From: Lapillicoccus jejuensis | GTDB lineage: Bacteria > Actinomycetota > Actinomycetes > Actinomycetales > Dermatophilaceae | Assembly: GCF_006715055.1 (NCBI RefSeq) | Contig: NZ_VFMN01000001.1 | Coordinates: 1,240,001 to 1,304,000, forward strand | Length of the DNA stretch: 64,000 nt | Reading direction: 5' to 3' | In this document: positions 16,796 to 26,124 of the stretch, in pieces | Layout: each line of letters opens with the position of its first letter | Numbering within the stretch: the stretch's first letter is position 1 | Notes under the pieces: model-generated | The model's database searches: none | What the model was told of the DNA's origin: nothing | The model's input: the letters and a program-made list of their open reading frames with translations, nothing else | Made by a program: the position numbers and the translations under genes

Positions 16796-18514
16796 ATGCC
16801 CGACCCCGTCGCCCTCGACCCCGGCTACCGCTCGCGAGCCTGGAAGGCCGCCACCACCGACCCCGTCGACGTCCTCGTCGTCGGTGGCGGCGTGACGGGG
16901 GCGGGCATCGCCCTCGACGCCGTGACCCGCGGCCTGCGGGTCGTCCTCGTGGAGCAGAGCGACCTCGCCGCCGGGACGTCGTCGCGCAGCTCGAAGCTCT
17001 TCCACGGCGGCCTGCGCTACCTCGAGCAGCTGAACTTCTCGCTCGTCCGCGAGGCGCTCAAGGAGCGCGAGCTCATGCTCACCCGGATCGCCCCGCACCT
17101 GGTCAAGCCCGTGCGTTTCCTCTACCCGCTCCAGCACCGGTTCTGGGAGCGGCCGTACGTCACCGCCGGCCTCACCCTCTACGACACCATGGGTGGCGCG
17201 CGCTCGGTGCCCCGGCACCAGCAGCTGACCCGCACCCAGGCGCGCCGGCTCGTCCCCGCGCTCAAGGCCGACGCGCTCGCGGGCGCGCTCGCCTACTACG
17301 ACGCCCAGGCCGACGACGCACGGCACACGATGATGGTCGCCCGCACCGCGGCGGCGTACGGCGCCACGATCCTCACCTCCGCGCGGGTCGAGGGCTTCGA
17401 GCACGCCGGTGAGCGCGTGACCGGCGCCCGGGTCACCGACGTCGAGACCGGTGAGGAGCACCGCATCGAGGCGTCGGTCGTCATCAACTCGACCGGCGTG
17501 TGGACCGACGAGATCCAGACGATGGCCGGCGGCCGCGGCCGCTTCCACGTCCGGGCCTCCAAGGGCGTGCACCTCGTCGTCCCGCGCGACCGGATCAGCT
17601 CCGAGGTGGGCATGATCCTGCGCACCGAGAAGTCGGTCCTCTTCGTCATCCCGTGGAACACGCACTGGATCGTCGGCACCACCGACACCGACTGGAACCT
17701 CGACCTCGCGCACCCGGCCGCGAGCAAGGCCGACATCGACTACGTCCTCGAGCACGTCAACAAGGTGCTGGCCAACCCCCTCACCCACGACGACATCCAG
17801 GGGGTCTACGCCGGGCTGCGGCCGCTGCTGTCCGGGGAGAACGACTCGACGTCGCAGCTGTCGCGCGAGCACGCCGTGTCGCGCCCGCAGCCGGGCCTCA
17901 TCTCCATCGCCGGCGGCAAGTACACGACCTACCGGGTCATGGCCGCCGACGCCGTCGACGCCGCGCTCGAGGACCTGCCCTCGGGCACCCCGGCCAGCGT
18001 CACCGAGGACATCCCGCTGCTCGGCGCCGAGGGCTACCGCGCCCTGGTCAACCAGGTCCCGCGGATCGCCGCCCGGCACCACCTGCCGGAGTGGCGCGTC
18101 CAGCGGCTGCTCGACCGCTACGGCTCGCTCTTCGGCGAGCTGGTCGACCTCGCCACCGAGGACCCGTCGCTGTGGGAGCCGCTCGCCGCCGCGCCGGAGT
18201 ACCTGCGCGTCGAGATCCGCTACGCCGCCGACCACGAGGGCGCCCTGCACCTCGACGACATCCTCGCCCGGCGGACCCGGATCAGCATCGAGACCGAGGA
18301 CCGCGGCGTCGACGTGGCCCAGGAGGTCGCCGAGCTCGTCGCCCCGGTGCTCGGCTGGGACGAGGGCCGGGTCACCGACGAGGTGTCGGCCTACCGCGCC
18401 CGGGTCACCGCCGAGCGCGAGTCGCAGCGGGCCCCCGAGGACCAGGCGGCCAACGCCGAGCGGCTCGTCGCGCCGGACATCCGCCGCCGGTCGGTGGGTC
18501 GCGCGCTCGCCTGA
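16796..18514 (+). CDS. glpD: Aerobic glycerol-3-phosphate dehydrogenase (FAD)
   Basis: A 572-residue flavoprotein that oxidises glycerol-3-phosphate to dihydroxyacetone phosphate at the membrane and passes electrons to quinone. The FAD-binding VLVVGGGVTGAGIALDA (residues 26-42), the ATS-like AAGTSSRSSKLFHGGLRYLEQ, and C-terminal YAGLRPLLSG and GGKYTTYRVMA are family landmarks. The ATG at 16796 follows TGGAGGAC; an upstream in-frame ATG would add a proline-rich leader. It completes the glpF-glpK-glpD pathway. Confidence 0.97.
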   Translation: MPDPVALDPGYRSRAWKAATTDPVDVLVVGGGVTGAGIALDAVTRGLRVVLVEQSDLAAGTSSRSSKLFHGGLRYLEQLNFSLVREALKERELMLTRIAPHLVKPVRFLYPLQHRFWERPYVTAGLTLYDTMGGARSVPRHQQLTRTQARRLVPALKADALAGALAYYDAQADDARHTMMVARTAAAYGATILTSARVEGFEHAGERVTGARVTDVETGEEHRIEASVVINSTGVWTDEIQTMAGGRGRFHVRASKGVHLVVPRDRISSEVGMILRTEKSVLFVIPWNTHWIVGTTDTDWNLDLAHPAASKADIDYVLEHVNKVLANPLTHDDIQGVYAGLRPLLSGENDSTSQLSREHAVSRPQPGLISIAGGKYTTYRVMAADAVDAALEDLPSGTPASVTEDIPLLGAEGYRALVNQVPRIAARHHLPEWRVQRLLDRYGSLFGELVDLATEDPSLWEPLAAAPEYLRVEIRYAADHEGALHLDDILARRTRISIETEDRGVDVAQEVAELVAPVLGWDEGRVTDEVSAYRARVTAERESQRAPEDQAANAERLVAPDIRRRSVGRALA

Positions 18515-18618
18515 ACCACCCTCCAGATCCCTCGGCGCCGTACGGCGTCGGTAGCGTCCGCATCGCCGAGGCACCGGTGCCCCGGCGGTGCGGACGCTGT
18601 GCTTCCCGGGGGCGCGGC

Positions 18619-18624
18619 TAGCAT
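18619..18624 (+). promoter_or_regulatory. -10-like element for the IclR gene (leaderless layout)
   Basis: TAGCAT, 6 nt, then the GTG at 18631. No Shine-Dalgarno sequence lies in the interval. Confidence 0.5.
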
Positions 18625-18630
18625 CGCGAG

Positions 18631-19386
18631 GTGCCGGGGACGATCCAGTCGGTGGCCAGGGCGGCGGGGATCGTCCGGGTCCTCGTCGCCGCGGGCGCGC
18701 CGCTGGACCTCGCCGAGGTGGCGGCCGCGGTGGGACTGGCCAAGACGACGACCCACGGCCTGCTGAGCACGCTGCGCGAGGTCGGCTGGGTGGAGCAGGA
18801 CCGGGCGGGGCGCTACCGCGCCGTCGCCGGGCTGCAGGGGCTCGCGCAGGCGGTCGACCTCGCCGACCTGCGCAGCGTCGCGACGCTGTGGATGGACCGG
18901 CTCGCCGCCCTCTGCGGGCTCGAGGTGCTCCTCGTCGCGCCGGAGCACGGGCGGGCGGTCGTCGCCCAGCACGTCTTCCGTCCCGACAACAGCCCGCAGC
19001 GGCTGCGGGTCGGCGACGACCAGCCGGTCCACGCGACCGCGACGGGCAAGCTCCTGCTCGCCTGCTGCGCCCCCGGCCAGCTCGACCGGCCGACGGAGCC
19101 GCTGCACCGCTTCACCACCCGCACGCTCACCTCGCTCACCGACCTCGACGCCGAGCTCGAGCAGGTCGCCGCCGACGGGGTCGCCGTCGGTCGGGGGGAG
19201 CAGGTGCGGGCCCGGTACGGCGTCGCGGTGCCGGTCCGCGACGGCCTCGGGTACGCCGTCGCCGCCCTCGCCGTCGCGGGGCGGCGCGAGGAGGTGCTGC
19301 ACGGGGACGTCGTCCGGGCCGAGCTGGTGTCGTCGCTGCGCGGGGTGGCCGTGTCGCTGCGGCACGCGTGGGCGGCGGGCCCGTGA
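18631..19386 (+). CDS. IclR-family regulator, probably of glycerol use
   Basis: A 251-residue regulator. The N-terminal winged helix (about 1-65) includes LAEVAAAVGLAKTTTHGLLSTLREVGWVEQD. The C-terminal IclR ligand domain (about 75-245) includes HATATGKLLLA and AVPVRDGLGYAVAALAVAG. Its position between glpD and a second glycerol kinase recalls GylR, the IclR-type glycerol repressor of Streptomyces; that function is inferred from context. The stop overlaps the next gene as GTGA, so it is cotranscribed with the kinase. I could not identify its operator. Confidence 0.88.
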   Translation: MPGTIQSVARAAGIVRVLVAAGAPLDLAEVAAAVGLAKTTTHGLLSTLREVGWVEQDRAGRYRAVAGLQGLAQAVDLADLRSVATLWMDRLAALCGLEVLLVAPEHGRAVVAQHVFRPDNSPQRLRVGDDQPVHATATGKLLLACCAPGQLDRPTEPLHRFTTRTLTSLTDLDAELEQVAADGVAVGRGEQVRARYGVAVPVRDGLGYAVAALAVAGRREEVLHGDVVRAELVSSLRGVAVSLRHAWAAGP

Positions 19387-20957
19387 GCAGCGACCCGAGG
19401 TACGTCGTCGCGGTCGACCAGGGCACGACGTCGACGCGCAGCATCGTCTTCGACCTCCAGGGCCGGATGGTCTCGCTCGCCTCGCGGCAGCACCGCCACC
19501 ACCACCCGCAGCCCGGTTGGTCCGAGCACGACCCGGCCGAGATCTGGCGCCACGTCCAGCACGTCGTCCCGCAGGCCCTCGACGACATCGGCGCCGACGC
19601 GAGCCAGGTCGTCGCGCTGGGCATCGCCAACCAGCGCGAGTCGTGCCTCGTGTGGGAGCGGCGCACCGGCCGGCCGCTCACCCCCGTCATCACGTGGGAG
19701 GACACCCGCGCCGGCGACGTCGTCCAGCAGGTCCTCGACGCCGGCCACGGCGACCTCGTCGTCGAGCGCACCGGCGCCCCGGTCTCGACGTACTTCGCCG
19801 GCTCGCGGCTGCGCTGGCTGCTCGACCACGTCCGCGGGCTGGCCGAGCGGGCCGAGCGCGGCGAGGTCTGCTTCGGCACGATGGAGACCTGGCTGGTCTG
19901 GAACCTCACCGGCGGCGCGGACGGCGGGCGGCACGTCACCGACGTCACCAACGCCAGCCGCACCAACCTGCTCGACGTGCGCGGGCTCGACTGGGACCCG
20001 CGGATGCTCGAGGTGTTCGGCGTCCCGCACGCGATGCTGCCGCACGTCGAGCCGACCACCGGTGACTTCGGCACCTGCACGTCCGTGCTCCCGGGGGTCC
20101 CGGTCGCCGCGGCGATGGGCGACCAGCAGGCGGCGCTCTTCGGCCAGACCTGCTTCGCGCCCGGTCAGAGCAAGGCGACCTTCGGCACCGGCGCCTTCCT
20201 GCTCGTCAACGCCGGCTCCGAGGTGCCCCCGTCCGGGCACGGGCTGGTCCCGACCGTCGCCTACGTGCTGCCGGGCGAGGCGCCGGTCTACGCCCTCGAG
20301 GGGTCGGTGGCCGCCGCCGGCTCGCTCGTCCAGTGGTGTCGCGACGCGCTGCGGCTCGTCCCGACCGCCCCGCGCATCGAGACCCTGGCGCGAACCGCCC
20401 CGGACAACGGCGGCTGCTACGTCGTCCCCGCCTTCTCCGGCCTCTACGCGCCGCGCTGGGACGCGCACGCGCGCGGCGTCATCGTCGGCCTCACGGCGTA
20501 CGTCGACCGCGGGCACCTCGCGCGCGGCGTCCTCGAGGCCACCGCCTGGCAGACCGCCGAGGTCGTCGAGGCGGTCGCGAGCGCGCTCGGCCACGGCCTC
20601 GACGCGCTGCGGGTCGACGGCGGCATGACGACCAACCACCTGCTCATGCAGACCGTCGCCGACGTCCTCGACGTCCCCGTCGAGCGGCCGCTCTTCGCCG
20701 AGACGGTGTCGGTCGGGGCGGCGTACGCGGCGGGCCTCGGCGTCGGCGCCTGGGGTGATCTCGACGCGCTGTCGCGGCTGTGGCGGCGGGCCGCCCGCTG
20801 GGAGCCGGCGATGCCGGACGCCGTACGGCGCCGTGAGCGGGCCCAGTGGTCACGCGCGGTCGAGCGGGCCCAGCACTGGGTCGAGCTCCCCGAGGGCCCC
20901 GACCAGCTCCTGCTGTCCGCACCCGAACCCCCACCAGTCCCGGAGGACCGACCATGA
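19383..20957 (+). CDS. Second glycerol kinase (FGGY family)
   Basis: A 524-residue FGGY kinase with the same landmarks as the upstream glpK: AVDQGTTSTRSIVFD, NQRESCLVWERRTGRPL, WEDTRAGD, FGTMETWLVWNLTGG, DQQAALFGQ and FGTGAFLLVNAG. It differs clearly from the first copy in sequence, so it is a paralogue and not a recent duplicate. A long acidic C-terminal tail ends in PEPPPVPEDRP. GTG 19383 overlaps the IclR stop and its own stop overlaps the SDR start as ATGA, so the three genes are translationally coupled. It could phosphorylate glycerol or a related polyol. Confidence 0.92.
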   Translation: MSSDPRYVVAVDQGTTSTRSIVFDLQGRMVSLASRQHRHHHPQPGWSEHDPAEIWRHVQHVVPQALDDIGADASQVVALGIANQRESCLVWERRTGRPLTPVITWEDTRAGDVVQQVLDAGHGDLVVERTGAPVSTYFAGSRLRWLLDHVRGLAERAERGEVCFGTMETWLVWNLTGGADGGRHVTDVTNASRTNLLDVRGLDWDPRMLEVFGVPHAMLPHVEPTTGDFGTCTSVLPGVPVAAAMGDQQAALFGQTCFAPGQSKATFGTGAFLLVNAGSEVPPSGHGLVPTVAYVLPGEAPVYALEGSVAAAGSLVQWCRDALRLVPTAPRIETLARTAPDNGGCYVVPAFSGLYAPRWDAHARGVIVGLTAYVDRGHLARGVLEATAWQTAEVVEAVASALGHGLDALRVDGGMTTNHLLMQTVADVLDVPVERPLFAETVSVGAAYAAGLGVGAWGDLDALSRLWRRAARWEPAMPDAVRRRERAQWSRAVERAQHWVELPEGPDQLLLSAPEPPPVPEDRP

Positions 20958-21721
20958 CCGTTCTCGACCGCTTCCGCCTCGACGGGAAGGTCGCCGTCGT
21001 CACTGGCGGCACCCGCGGCCTCGGCGCCGGCTTCGTGCGCGCCCTCGGCGAGGCCGGGGCCGCCGTCGTCCTCGGCGGGCGCGACGAGGAGGCGGCCGCC
21101 GTGCGGCTGACCGAGCTGACCGCCGCCGGGATCGAGGCGCAGTTCGTGCGCGGGGACGTCACCGTCCCCGCCGACGTCGAGGCGCTGCTCGCCGGGGCGC
21201 TCGACGCCTTCGGCCGGGTCGACGTCCTGGTCAACAACGCCGGCACCTGCGTGCACGCCCCTGCCCTCGAGGTGACCGACGAGGACTGGCACGGTGTCAT
21301 CGACACCAACCTCAACGCCGTCTGGTCGTGCTCGCGGATCATCGGCGGGCACCTCGTGCGGCAGGGCGCGGGCACGATCGTCAACATCGGCTCGATGTCC
21401 GGCGCGATCGTCAACCGGCCGCAGTGGCAGCCGGCCTACAACGCCTCCAAGGCGGCGGTGCACCACCTCACCCGCAGCCTGGCGGCCGAGTGGGCGCCGT
21501 ACGGGGTGCGGGTCAACGCGCTCGCGCCGGGCTACATCCGCACGGCGATGTCACCGGTCGAGGAGCCGCGGTTCCGGCGGATGTGGGTCGAGGACGCGCC
21601 GATGCAGCGGGTCGGCGAGGTCGAGGAGCTGGGCGGCGCGGTCGTCTTCCTCGCCAGCGACGCGTCGTCGTTCGTCACCGGGTCGGTGCTCACCGCGGAC
21701 GGCGGCTACTCCGTCTTCTGA
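20954..21721 (+). CDS. SDR-family oxidoreductase
   Basis: A 255-residue classical short-chain dehydrogenase. TGGTRGLGAGF is the cofactor loop, NNAGTC the NNAG motif, the catalytic Ser is in NIGSMSGAIV, and YNASKAAVHHL carries the YxxxK pair. The ending LASDASSFVTGSVLTADGGYSVF is typical of NAD(P)-dependent sugar, polyol or 3-oxoacyl reductases. Translational coupling to the second glycerol kinase (ATGA) suggests a polyol or keto-sugar substrate, by context only. Confidence 0.93.
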   Translation: MTVLDRFRLDGKVAVVTGGTRGLGAGFVRALGEAGAAVVLGGRDEEAAAVRLTELTAAGIEAQFVRGDVTVPADVEALLAGALDAFGRVDVLVNNAGTCVHAPALEVTDEDWHGVIDTNLNAVWSCSRIIGGHLVRQGAGTIVNIGSMSGAIVNRPQWQPAYNASKAAVHHLTRSLAAEWAPYGVRVNALAPGYIRTAMSPVEEPRFRRMWVEDAPMQRVGEVEELGGAVVFLASDASSFVTGSVLTADGGYSVF

Positions 21722-21738
21722 CCCTCCCCTTGCGGGTT

Positions 21739-21777
21739 GTTACCGGCCGGTAGCATCATGGGTTACCGGCGGGTAAC
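21739..21777. promoter_or_regulatory. Tandem palindromic operators before the FadE5-like gene
   Basis: GTTACCGGCCGGTAGC (21739-21754) and GTTACCGGCGGGTAAC (21762-21777) share a TTACCGGNCGGTA-like consensus. Their centres are 23 bp apart, about two helical turns, so two dimers could bind one face of the DNA. The form suits a TetR-type repressor. The gene for it is not in the window. Confidence 0.65.
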
Positions 21778-21819
21778 TCCATCGTCCCCGCCTCCCGTCG
21801 ACCGCAGTGAGGCAGCAGC

Positions 21820-23700
21820 ATGGGGCACTACCGCAGCAACGTCCGCGACCTGGAGTTCACCCTCTTCGAGGTGCTCGGCCGGGGGCAGGTCCTCGGGCAC
21901 GGCCCGTACGGCGACGTCGACGAGGAGACCGCGCGCGAGATGCTCCACCAGGTCTCCGTCCTCGCCGAGAAGGAGCTCGCGGCCAGCCTCGTCGAGTCCG
22001 ACCGCACGCCGCCGGTCTACGACCCGGTCGAGCACACCGTCGCCGTCCCCGAGGCGTTCAAGAAGTCCTACCGGGCCTGGACCGACTCGGGCTTCTGGAA
22101 CGTCGACGTCCCCGCCGAGCTCGACGGGACCGTCGTCCCGCCGTCGTTCAAGTGGGCGATGTGGGAGATGGTGCTCGGCGCCAACCCCGCGGTCGGGATG
22201 TACGCGGCGACGTACTCCTTCGCGAAGCTGCTCTTCCTGCTCGGCACCGACGTGCAGAAGCAGCTGGCGAAGCTGATGATCGAGCGCCACTGGGGCGCCA
22301 CGATGGTGCTCACCGAACCCGACGCCGGGTCCGACGTCGGCGCCGGCCGCACCAAGGCCGTCCAGCTGCCCGACGGCACCTGGAGCATCACCGGGGTCAA
22401 GCGCTTCATCACGAGCGCCGAGCACGACCTGAGCGACAACATCGTCCACTTCGTGCTGGCCCGCCCCGAGGGCGCCGGCCCAGGCACCAAGGGGCTGTCG
22501 CTCTTCATCGTGCCGAAGTTCCACGTCGACCTCGAGACCGGCGAGCTCGGGGAGCGCAACGGCGCCGTCGTCACCAACGTCGAGCACAAGATGGGCCTCA
22601 AGGTCTCGACGACCTGCGAGGTGACCTTCGGCGACGGGACGCCGGCGATCGGGACCCTGCTCGGCGACGTCCACGACGGCATCGCGCAGATGTTCCGGGT
22701 CATCGAGCACGCGCGGATGCTCGTCGGCACCAAGGCGATCGCGACGCTGTCGACGGGCTACCTCGGCGCACTCGACTACGCCAAGCAGCGCGTCCAGGGC
22801 AGCGACCTCGCCGCCGGCGGCGCCAAGGACGCACCGCGCGTGACGATCACCCACCACCCCGACGTACGCCGCTCCCTGCTGCTGCAGAAGGCCTACGCCG
22901 AGGGCCTGCGCGCCCTCGTGCTCTACACCGCCTCGCAGCAGGACGTCGTCGACCAGGCGCAGCTCGAGTCCGGGTCCGAGCAGCTCGAGCCGAGCTCGCC
23001 GGCCGACCTCGCGCGCCGGGTCAACGACCTGCTGCTGCCGATCGTCAAGGGCCTCGGGTCCGAGCGCGCCTGGGTGCTGCTCGGCACGGAGTCGCTGCAG
23101 ACCTACGGCGGCTCGGGCTTCCTGCAGGACTACCCGGTCGAGCAGTACGTGCGCGACGCCAAGATCGACACCCTCTACGAGGGCACGACGGCGATCCAGG
23201 GCCAGGACTTCTTCTTCCGCAAGATCATCAAGGACCAGGGCGTCGCCATCGGGCACCTGGCGATGCAGATGACCGAGTTCGCCAAGGACCTCGGCGCTTT
23301 CGGTGGCGCGCTCGACCGCGAGCGCGGGCTGCTCGCTCAGGGTCTGGCCGACGTGCAGGGGATCCTCGAGTACCTCGGTGGCGAGGCGTTCAAGAGCGAC
23401 CCGCGCTCGGGCGGCGACCCGCGCAACCTCTACAAGGTCGGGCTCAACACGACCCGCTTCCTGCTCGCCGCGGGCGACCTCGTCGTCGGCTGGCTGCTGC
23501 TGCGCCAGGCCGAGGTGGCGCACGAGGCGCTGACGACGCGTGGCGACGCGCTGTCGGGCGCCGACCGCGACTTCTACACCGGCAAGGTCGCGGCGGCGCA
23601 GTTCTTCGCGCGGACCGTGCTGCCGCGCCTGGCCGCCGAGCGGGCCATCGCCGAGGGCACCGACCTCGACGTCATGGACCTGCCGGAGTCGGCCTTCTGA
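21820..23700 (+). CDS. Acyl-CoA dehydrogenase, FadE5-like
   Basis: A 626-residue flavoenzyme catalysing the first oxidation of fatty acyl-CoA in beta-oxidation. The N-terminus [20 protein letters not shown] and the overall length match the mycobacterial FadE5 type. [17 protein letters not shown] is the FAD/substrate loop, and [35 protein letters not shown] carries the C-terminal Glu region that contains the catalytic base in this family. It is a single-gene unit between a double operator and a palindromic element that could act as terminator. Confidence 0.95.
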   Translation: MGHYRSNVRDLEFTLFEVLGRGQVLGHGPYGDVDEETAREMLHQVSVLAEKELAASLVESDRTPPVYDPVEHTVAVPEAFKKSYRAWTDSGFWNVDVPAELDGTVVPPSFKWAMWEMVLGANPAVGMYAATYSFAKLLFLLGTDVQKQLAKLMIERHWGATMVLTEPDAGSDVGAGRTKAVQLPDGTWSITGVKRFITSAEHDLSDNIVHFVLARPEGAGPGTKGLSLFIVPKFHVDLETGELGERNGAVVTNVEHKMGLKVSTTCEVTFGDGTPAIGTLLGDVHDGIAQMFRVIEHARMLVGTKAIATLSTGYLGALDYAKQRVQGSDLAAGGAKDAPRVTITHHPDVRRSLLLQKAYAEGLRALVLYTASQQDVVDQAQLESGSEQLEPSSPADLARRVNDLLLPIVKGLGSERAWVLLGTESLQTYGGSGFLQDYPVEQYVRDAKIDTLYEGTTAIQGQDFFFRKIIKDQGVAIGHLAMQMTEFAKDLGAFGGALDRERGLLAQGLADVQGILEYLGGEAFKSDPRSGGDPRNLYKVGLNTTRFLLAAGDLVVGWLLLRQAEVAHEALTTRGDALSGADRDFYTGKVAAAQFFARTVLPRLAAERAIAEGTDLDVMDLPESAF

Positions 23701-23706
23701 CGTCGT

Positions 23707-23774
23707 CCGGACACACGGAACCCCACGTGCCGCGGCGCCGTACGGGCCGCGGACGTGGGGTTCCCTGTGTCCGG
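23707..23774. repeat. Palindromic element, family B copy 1
   Basis: The arms CCGGACACACGGAACCCCACGT... (23707-23728) and its complement (23753-23774) form 22 bp with one mismatch. An inner CCGCGGC/GCCGCGG stem surrounds a CGTACG-containing loop. It lies between the convergent acyl-CoA dehydrogenase and DUF6458 genes and could serve as a bidirectional terminator. Copies 2 and 3 are at 24137 and 60254. Confidence 0.85.
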
Positions 23775-23781
23775 TGGGGGG

Positions 23782-24063
23782 TCAGCGCTCCTCGACGCGA
23801 CGCTCCTCGACGACCCGCTGGTCGTTGGCCGGGTCGTAGGGGTCCTGGACGACCCGCTCGCGGCGCTCGACGCGGTCGCCCGCGGTGAGCCGGCGGTTGC
23901 GCTGGCCGTTCTGGATGGTCCCGAAGACCAGCGCGAGGACGCCGCCGGCCATGAGGATCCACCCGACGGTGTTGAGGTTGGTGTTGAGATACTGGGTGTC
24001 CAGCGTCGTGAAGGTGCAGATCGCACCGACGACGAGCAGGAGCACGCCGAGGCCGATGCCCAT
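23782..24063 (-). CDS. DUF6458 family small membrane protein
   Basis: A 93-residue protein with two predicted transmembrane helices (MGIGLGVLLLVVGAICTF and WILMAGGVLALVFGTI) and a highly charged C-terminal tail rich in Arg, Glu and Asp (QRNRRLTAGDRVERRERVV...). It matches the actinobacterial DUF6458 pattern; the function is unknown. The ATG is preceded by GGAAAGGC. The gene is bracketed by two copies of palindrome family B. Confidence 0.87.
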   Translation of the reverse strand: MGIGLGVLLLVVGAICTFTTLDTQYLNTNLNTVGWILMAGGVLALVFGTIQNGQRNRRLTAGDRVERRERVVQDPYDPANDQRVVEERRVEER

Positions 24064-24136
24064 GGTCGCTGCCTTTCCCTGACGCGCCGTGGCCCGCTGC
24101 CACGCCGCAGATGACGCTCAGTACCCCGTGGCGCCC

Positions 24137-24208
24137 GACCGGACACAGGCAACCCCACGCCTTGGCGGACGCGGCACCGTCAGGACGTGGGGTTTCCTGT
24201 GTTCGGTC
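24137..24208. repeat. Palindromic element, family B copy 2
   Basis: Arms at 24137-24159 and 24186-24208 are 23 bp with two mismatches. The right arm contains GTGGGGTTTCCTGTGT, shared with copy 3. The element overlaps the stop codon of the NHL-thioredoxin gene by 2 nt and lies upstream of DUF6458. Confidence 0.85.
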
Positions 24209-26072
24209 AGACGCCGCGCAGGTCGAGCGCGAGGGTCGACGGACCGTCCGCCGTGAGGCGCAGCGGGATGCCCCAGTCCTGCTGGAACAGGTGGCAGGCG
24301 GCGTGCTCGGCGTCGGCGTCGCACGCGGCGGCCTGGACCGACACGTGCAGCGTCCCGGTCGCGATGCCCTCGGCGAGTCGCAGCCGGCGGGTGAGCCCGG
24401 TGGCCGACCCCTCGCCCTCGAGCAGCAGCGACGGCGGGGTCGAGGAGACGACGAGGCGGGTCGGGTCGCCGTACCGGTCGTCGAGCTCCTGCCCGGCCGG
24501 CGGGGTGAAGGCGACGGTCAGCTCGACCTCGCCGGGGGCGAGGTCGGTCGGCGGCCGCTGCACGCGGTGGGCGCCGCCGTCGACCCGCTGCGCCTGCGCC
24601 GGTACGGCGACCCGCACGAGCCGGTGCGACGCGGACTCGACGACGACCAGGCGCGCCTCGCCGGTCTCGGCGTCGGTCTCGACGGCGGCGTCGCTCGGCT
24701 CGAGCAGCCCGGTCGCGAGCGTCGTCACCTGGTTGGTGACCGGGTCGAACCGGCGGACGGCACCGTTGTAGGTGTCGCTCACGGCGACCGACCCGTCGGG
24801 CAGCACGGTGACGCCGAGCGGGTGCTGGAGCAGCGCGTCGCCCACCTCCTCGCTGCCGAGCGGACCATGACCCGAGCCGTCGCGGTGGCCGAAGTCGAAG
24901 AGCCCGGTGCCGACGTGCGTGACGACGGTGACGTCGCCGTCGTCACCGCGCGTCAGCGAGCGCAGTGCGGACGACTCGGAGTCGGCCAGCCACAGCCGCC
25001 CGTCGGTCCCGACCGCGAGCCCGGACGGCTGGGCGAACCACGCGGTCGCCGCGGCGCCGTCGCGGATCCCCTCCTGGGTCGTGCCCGCGAGGACGGCGAC
25101 GGTCGATGCCGACGGGTCGGGGTCGAGGCGCAGCTCCCACAGCTGGTGGACGCCGGCCATCGCGACGACGACCCGGCCCTCCCACCAGGCGAGGTCCCAC
25201 GGCGTCGACAGCGCCTGATCCAGCGCGGGCCCGCCGCCGGAGCGTTCGCGCAGCTGCTCGCCGGTGCCGGCGACGACGCGGACCTCGTCGTCGGTCAGCG
25301 ACAGCGCGACGACGCGGTGGTGCACGGAGTCGGCGACCAGGACGTCGTACCCCAGCCGCTCGCGCTCTGCCTCCGGCAGCAGGAGCAGGCCCTGCGGCTC
25401 GGCGAGGACGCCCTCGCCGCCCCAGCGGCGGCGCTCGGTCTCGATGTCGGCCTCCAGCCACACCACCTCGTGGTGCGCGGTGTCGGTGACCAGGAAGCTT
25501 CCGTCGTCGAGCGCGACCACCTTCCCGGGAAAGGACAGGGCGCCCGGGTGGGGCTCCGGGGCGACGTACGGCGAGTCGCCGCTGCGCAGGGTGCCCTTGG
25601 CGCGGTGCTCCTCGAGCAGCTCCTCGACGAGCGAGACGAGACCGGGGCCGTGGCCTTCGCCGGACAGCGACGCGACGACGTACCCCTCGGGGTCGACGAC
25701 GACGAGGGTCGGCCAGGCGCGCGCGGCGTAGGCGCCCCAGGTGACGAGCTGCGGGTCGTCGAGGACGGGGTGGTGGACGGCGTACCGCTCGACCGCCGCC
25801 TCGACCGCGGCCGGCTCGCCCTCGTGCTCGAACTTGGGCGAGTGCACGCCGACGACGACGAGCTCCTCGGGGAAGCGCGCCTCGACCGGCCGCAGCTCGT
25901 CGAAGACGTGCAGGCAGTTGACGCAGCAGAAGGTCCAGAAGTCGAGGACGACGACCCGTCCGCGCAGGTCGGCGAGGCTCAGGTCGCGGCCGCCGGTGTT
26001 GAGCCAGCGGCGCCCGACCAGCTCGGGGGCGCGCACGCGCGCGCGGGAGCGGAGCGAGGGGGTGGTCGTCAC
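24207..26072 (-). CDS. Thioredoxin-like protein with NHL repeats
   Basis: A 621-residue protein combining a thioredoxin/TlpA-like domain (about 20-160) with a beta-propeller of NHL repeats (about 190-480) and a C-terminal beta domain. The redox motif is in DFWTFCCVNCLHV, the CxxC being Cys50-Val-Asn-Cys53. Propeller blades show repeats such as LLVTDTAHHEVV, DVLVADSVHHRVV, LWLADSESSAL and VAVSDTYNGAVR. Members of this family are widespread in actinobacteria but poorly studied. There is no signal peptide. GTG 26072 starts just before the domain; another GTG lies four codons upstream. Confidence 0.88.
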   Translation of the reverse strand: MTTTPSLRSRARVRAPELVGRRWLNTGGRDLSLADLRGRVVVLDFWTFCCVNCLHVFDELRPVEARFPEELVVVGVHSPKFEHEGEPAAVEAAVERYAVHHPVLDDPQLVTWGAYAARAWPTLVVVDPEGYVVASLSGEGHGPGLVSLVEELLEEHRAKGTLRSGDSPYVAPEPHPGALSFPGKVVALDDGSFLVTDTAHHEVVWLEADIETERRRWGGEGVLAEPQGLLLLPEAERERLGYDVLVADSVHHRVVALSLTDDEVRVVAGTGEQLRERSGGGPALDQALSTPWDLAWWEGRVVVAMAGVHQLWELRLDPDPSASTVAVLAGTTQEGIRDGAAATAWFAQPSGLAVGTDGRLWLADSESSALRSLTRGDDGDVTVVTHVGTGLFDFGHRDGSGHGPLGSEEVGDALLQHPLGVTVLPDGSVAVSDTYNGAVRRFDPVTNQVTTLATGLLEPSDAAVETDAETGEARLVVVESASHRLVRVAVPAQAQRVDGGAHRVQRPPTDLAPGEVELTVAFTPPAGQELDDRYGDPTRLVVSSTPPSLLLEGEGSATGLTRRLRLAEGIATGTLHVSVQAAACDADAEHAACHLFQQDWGIPLRLTADGPSTLALDLRGV

Positions 26073-26124
26073 GGGGTCGGCAACCCGCCCGTACGACGCC
26101 CTGTTCCCGGGTCCGGGACGCGGA

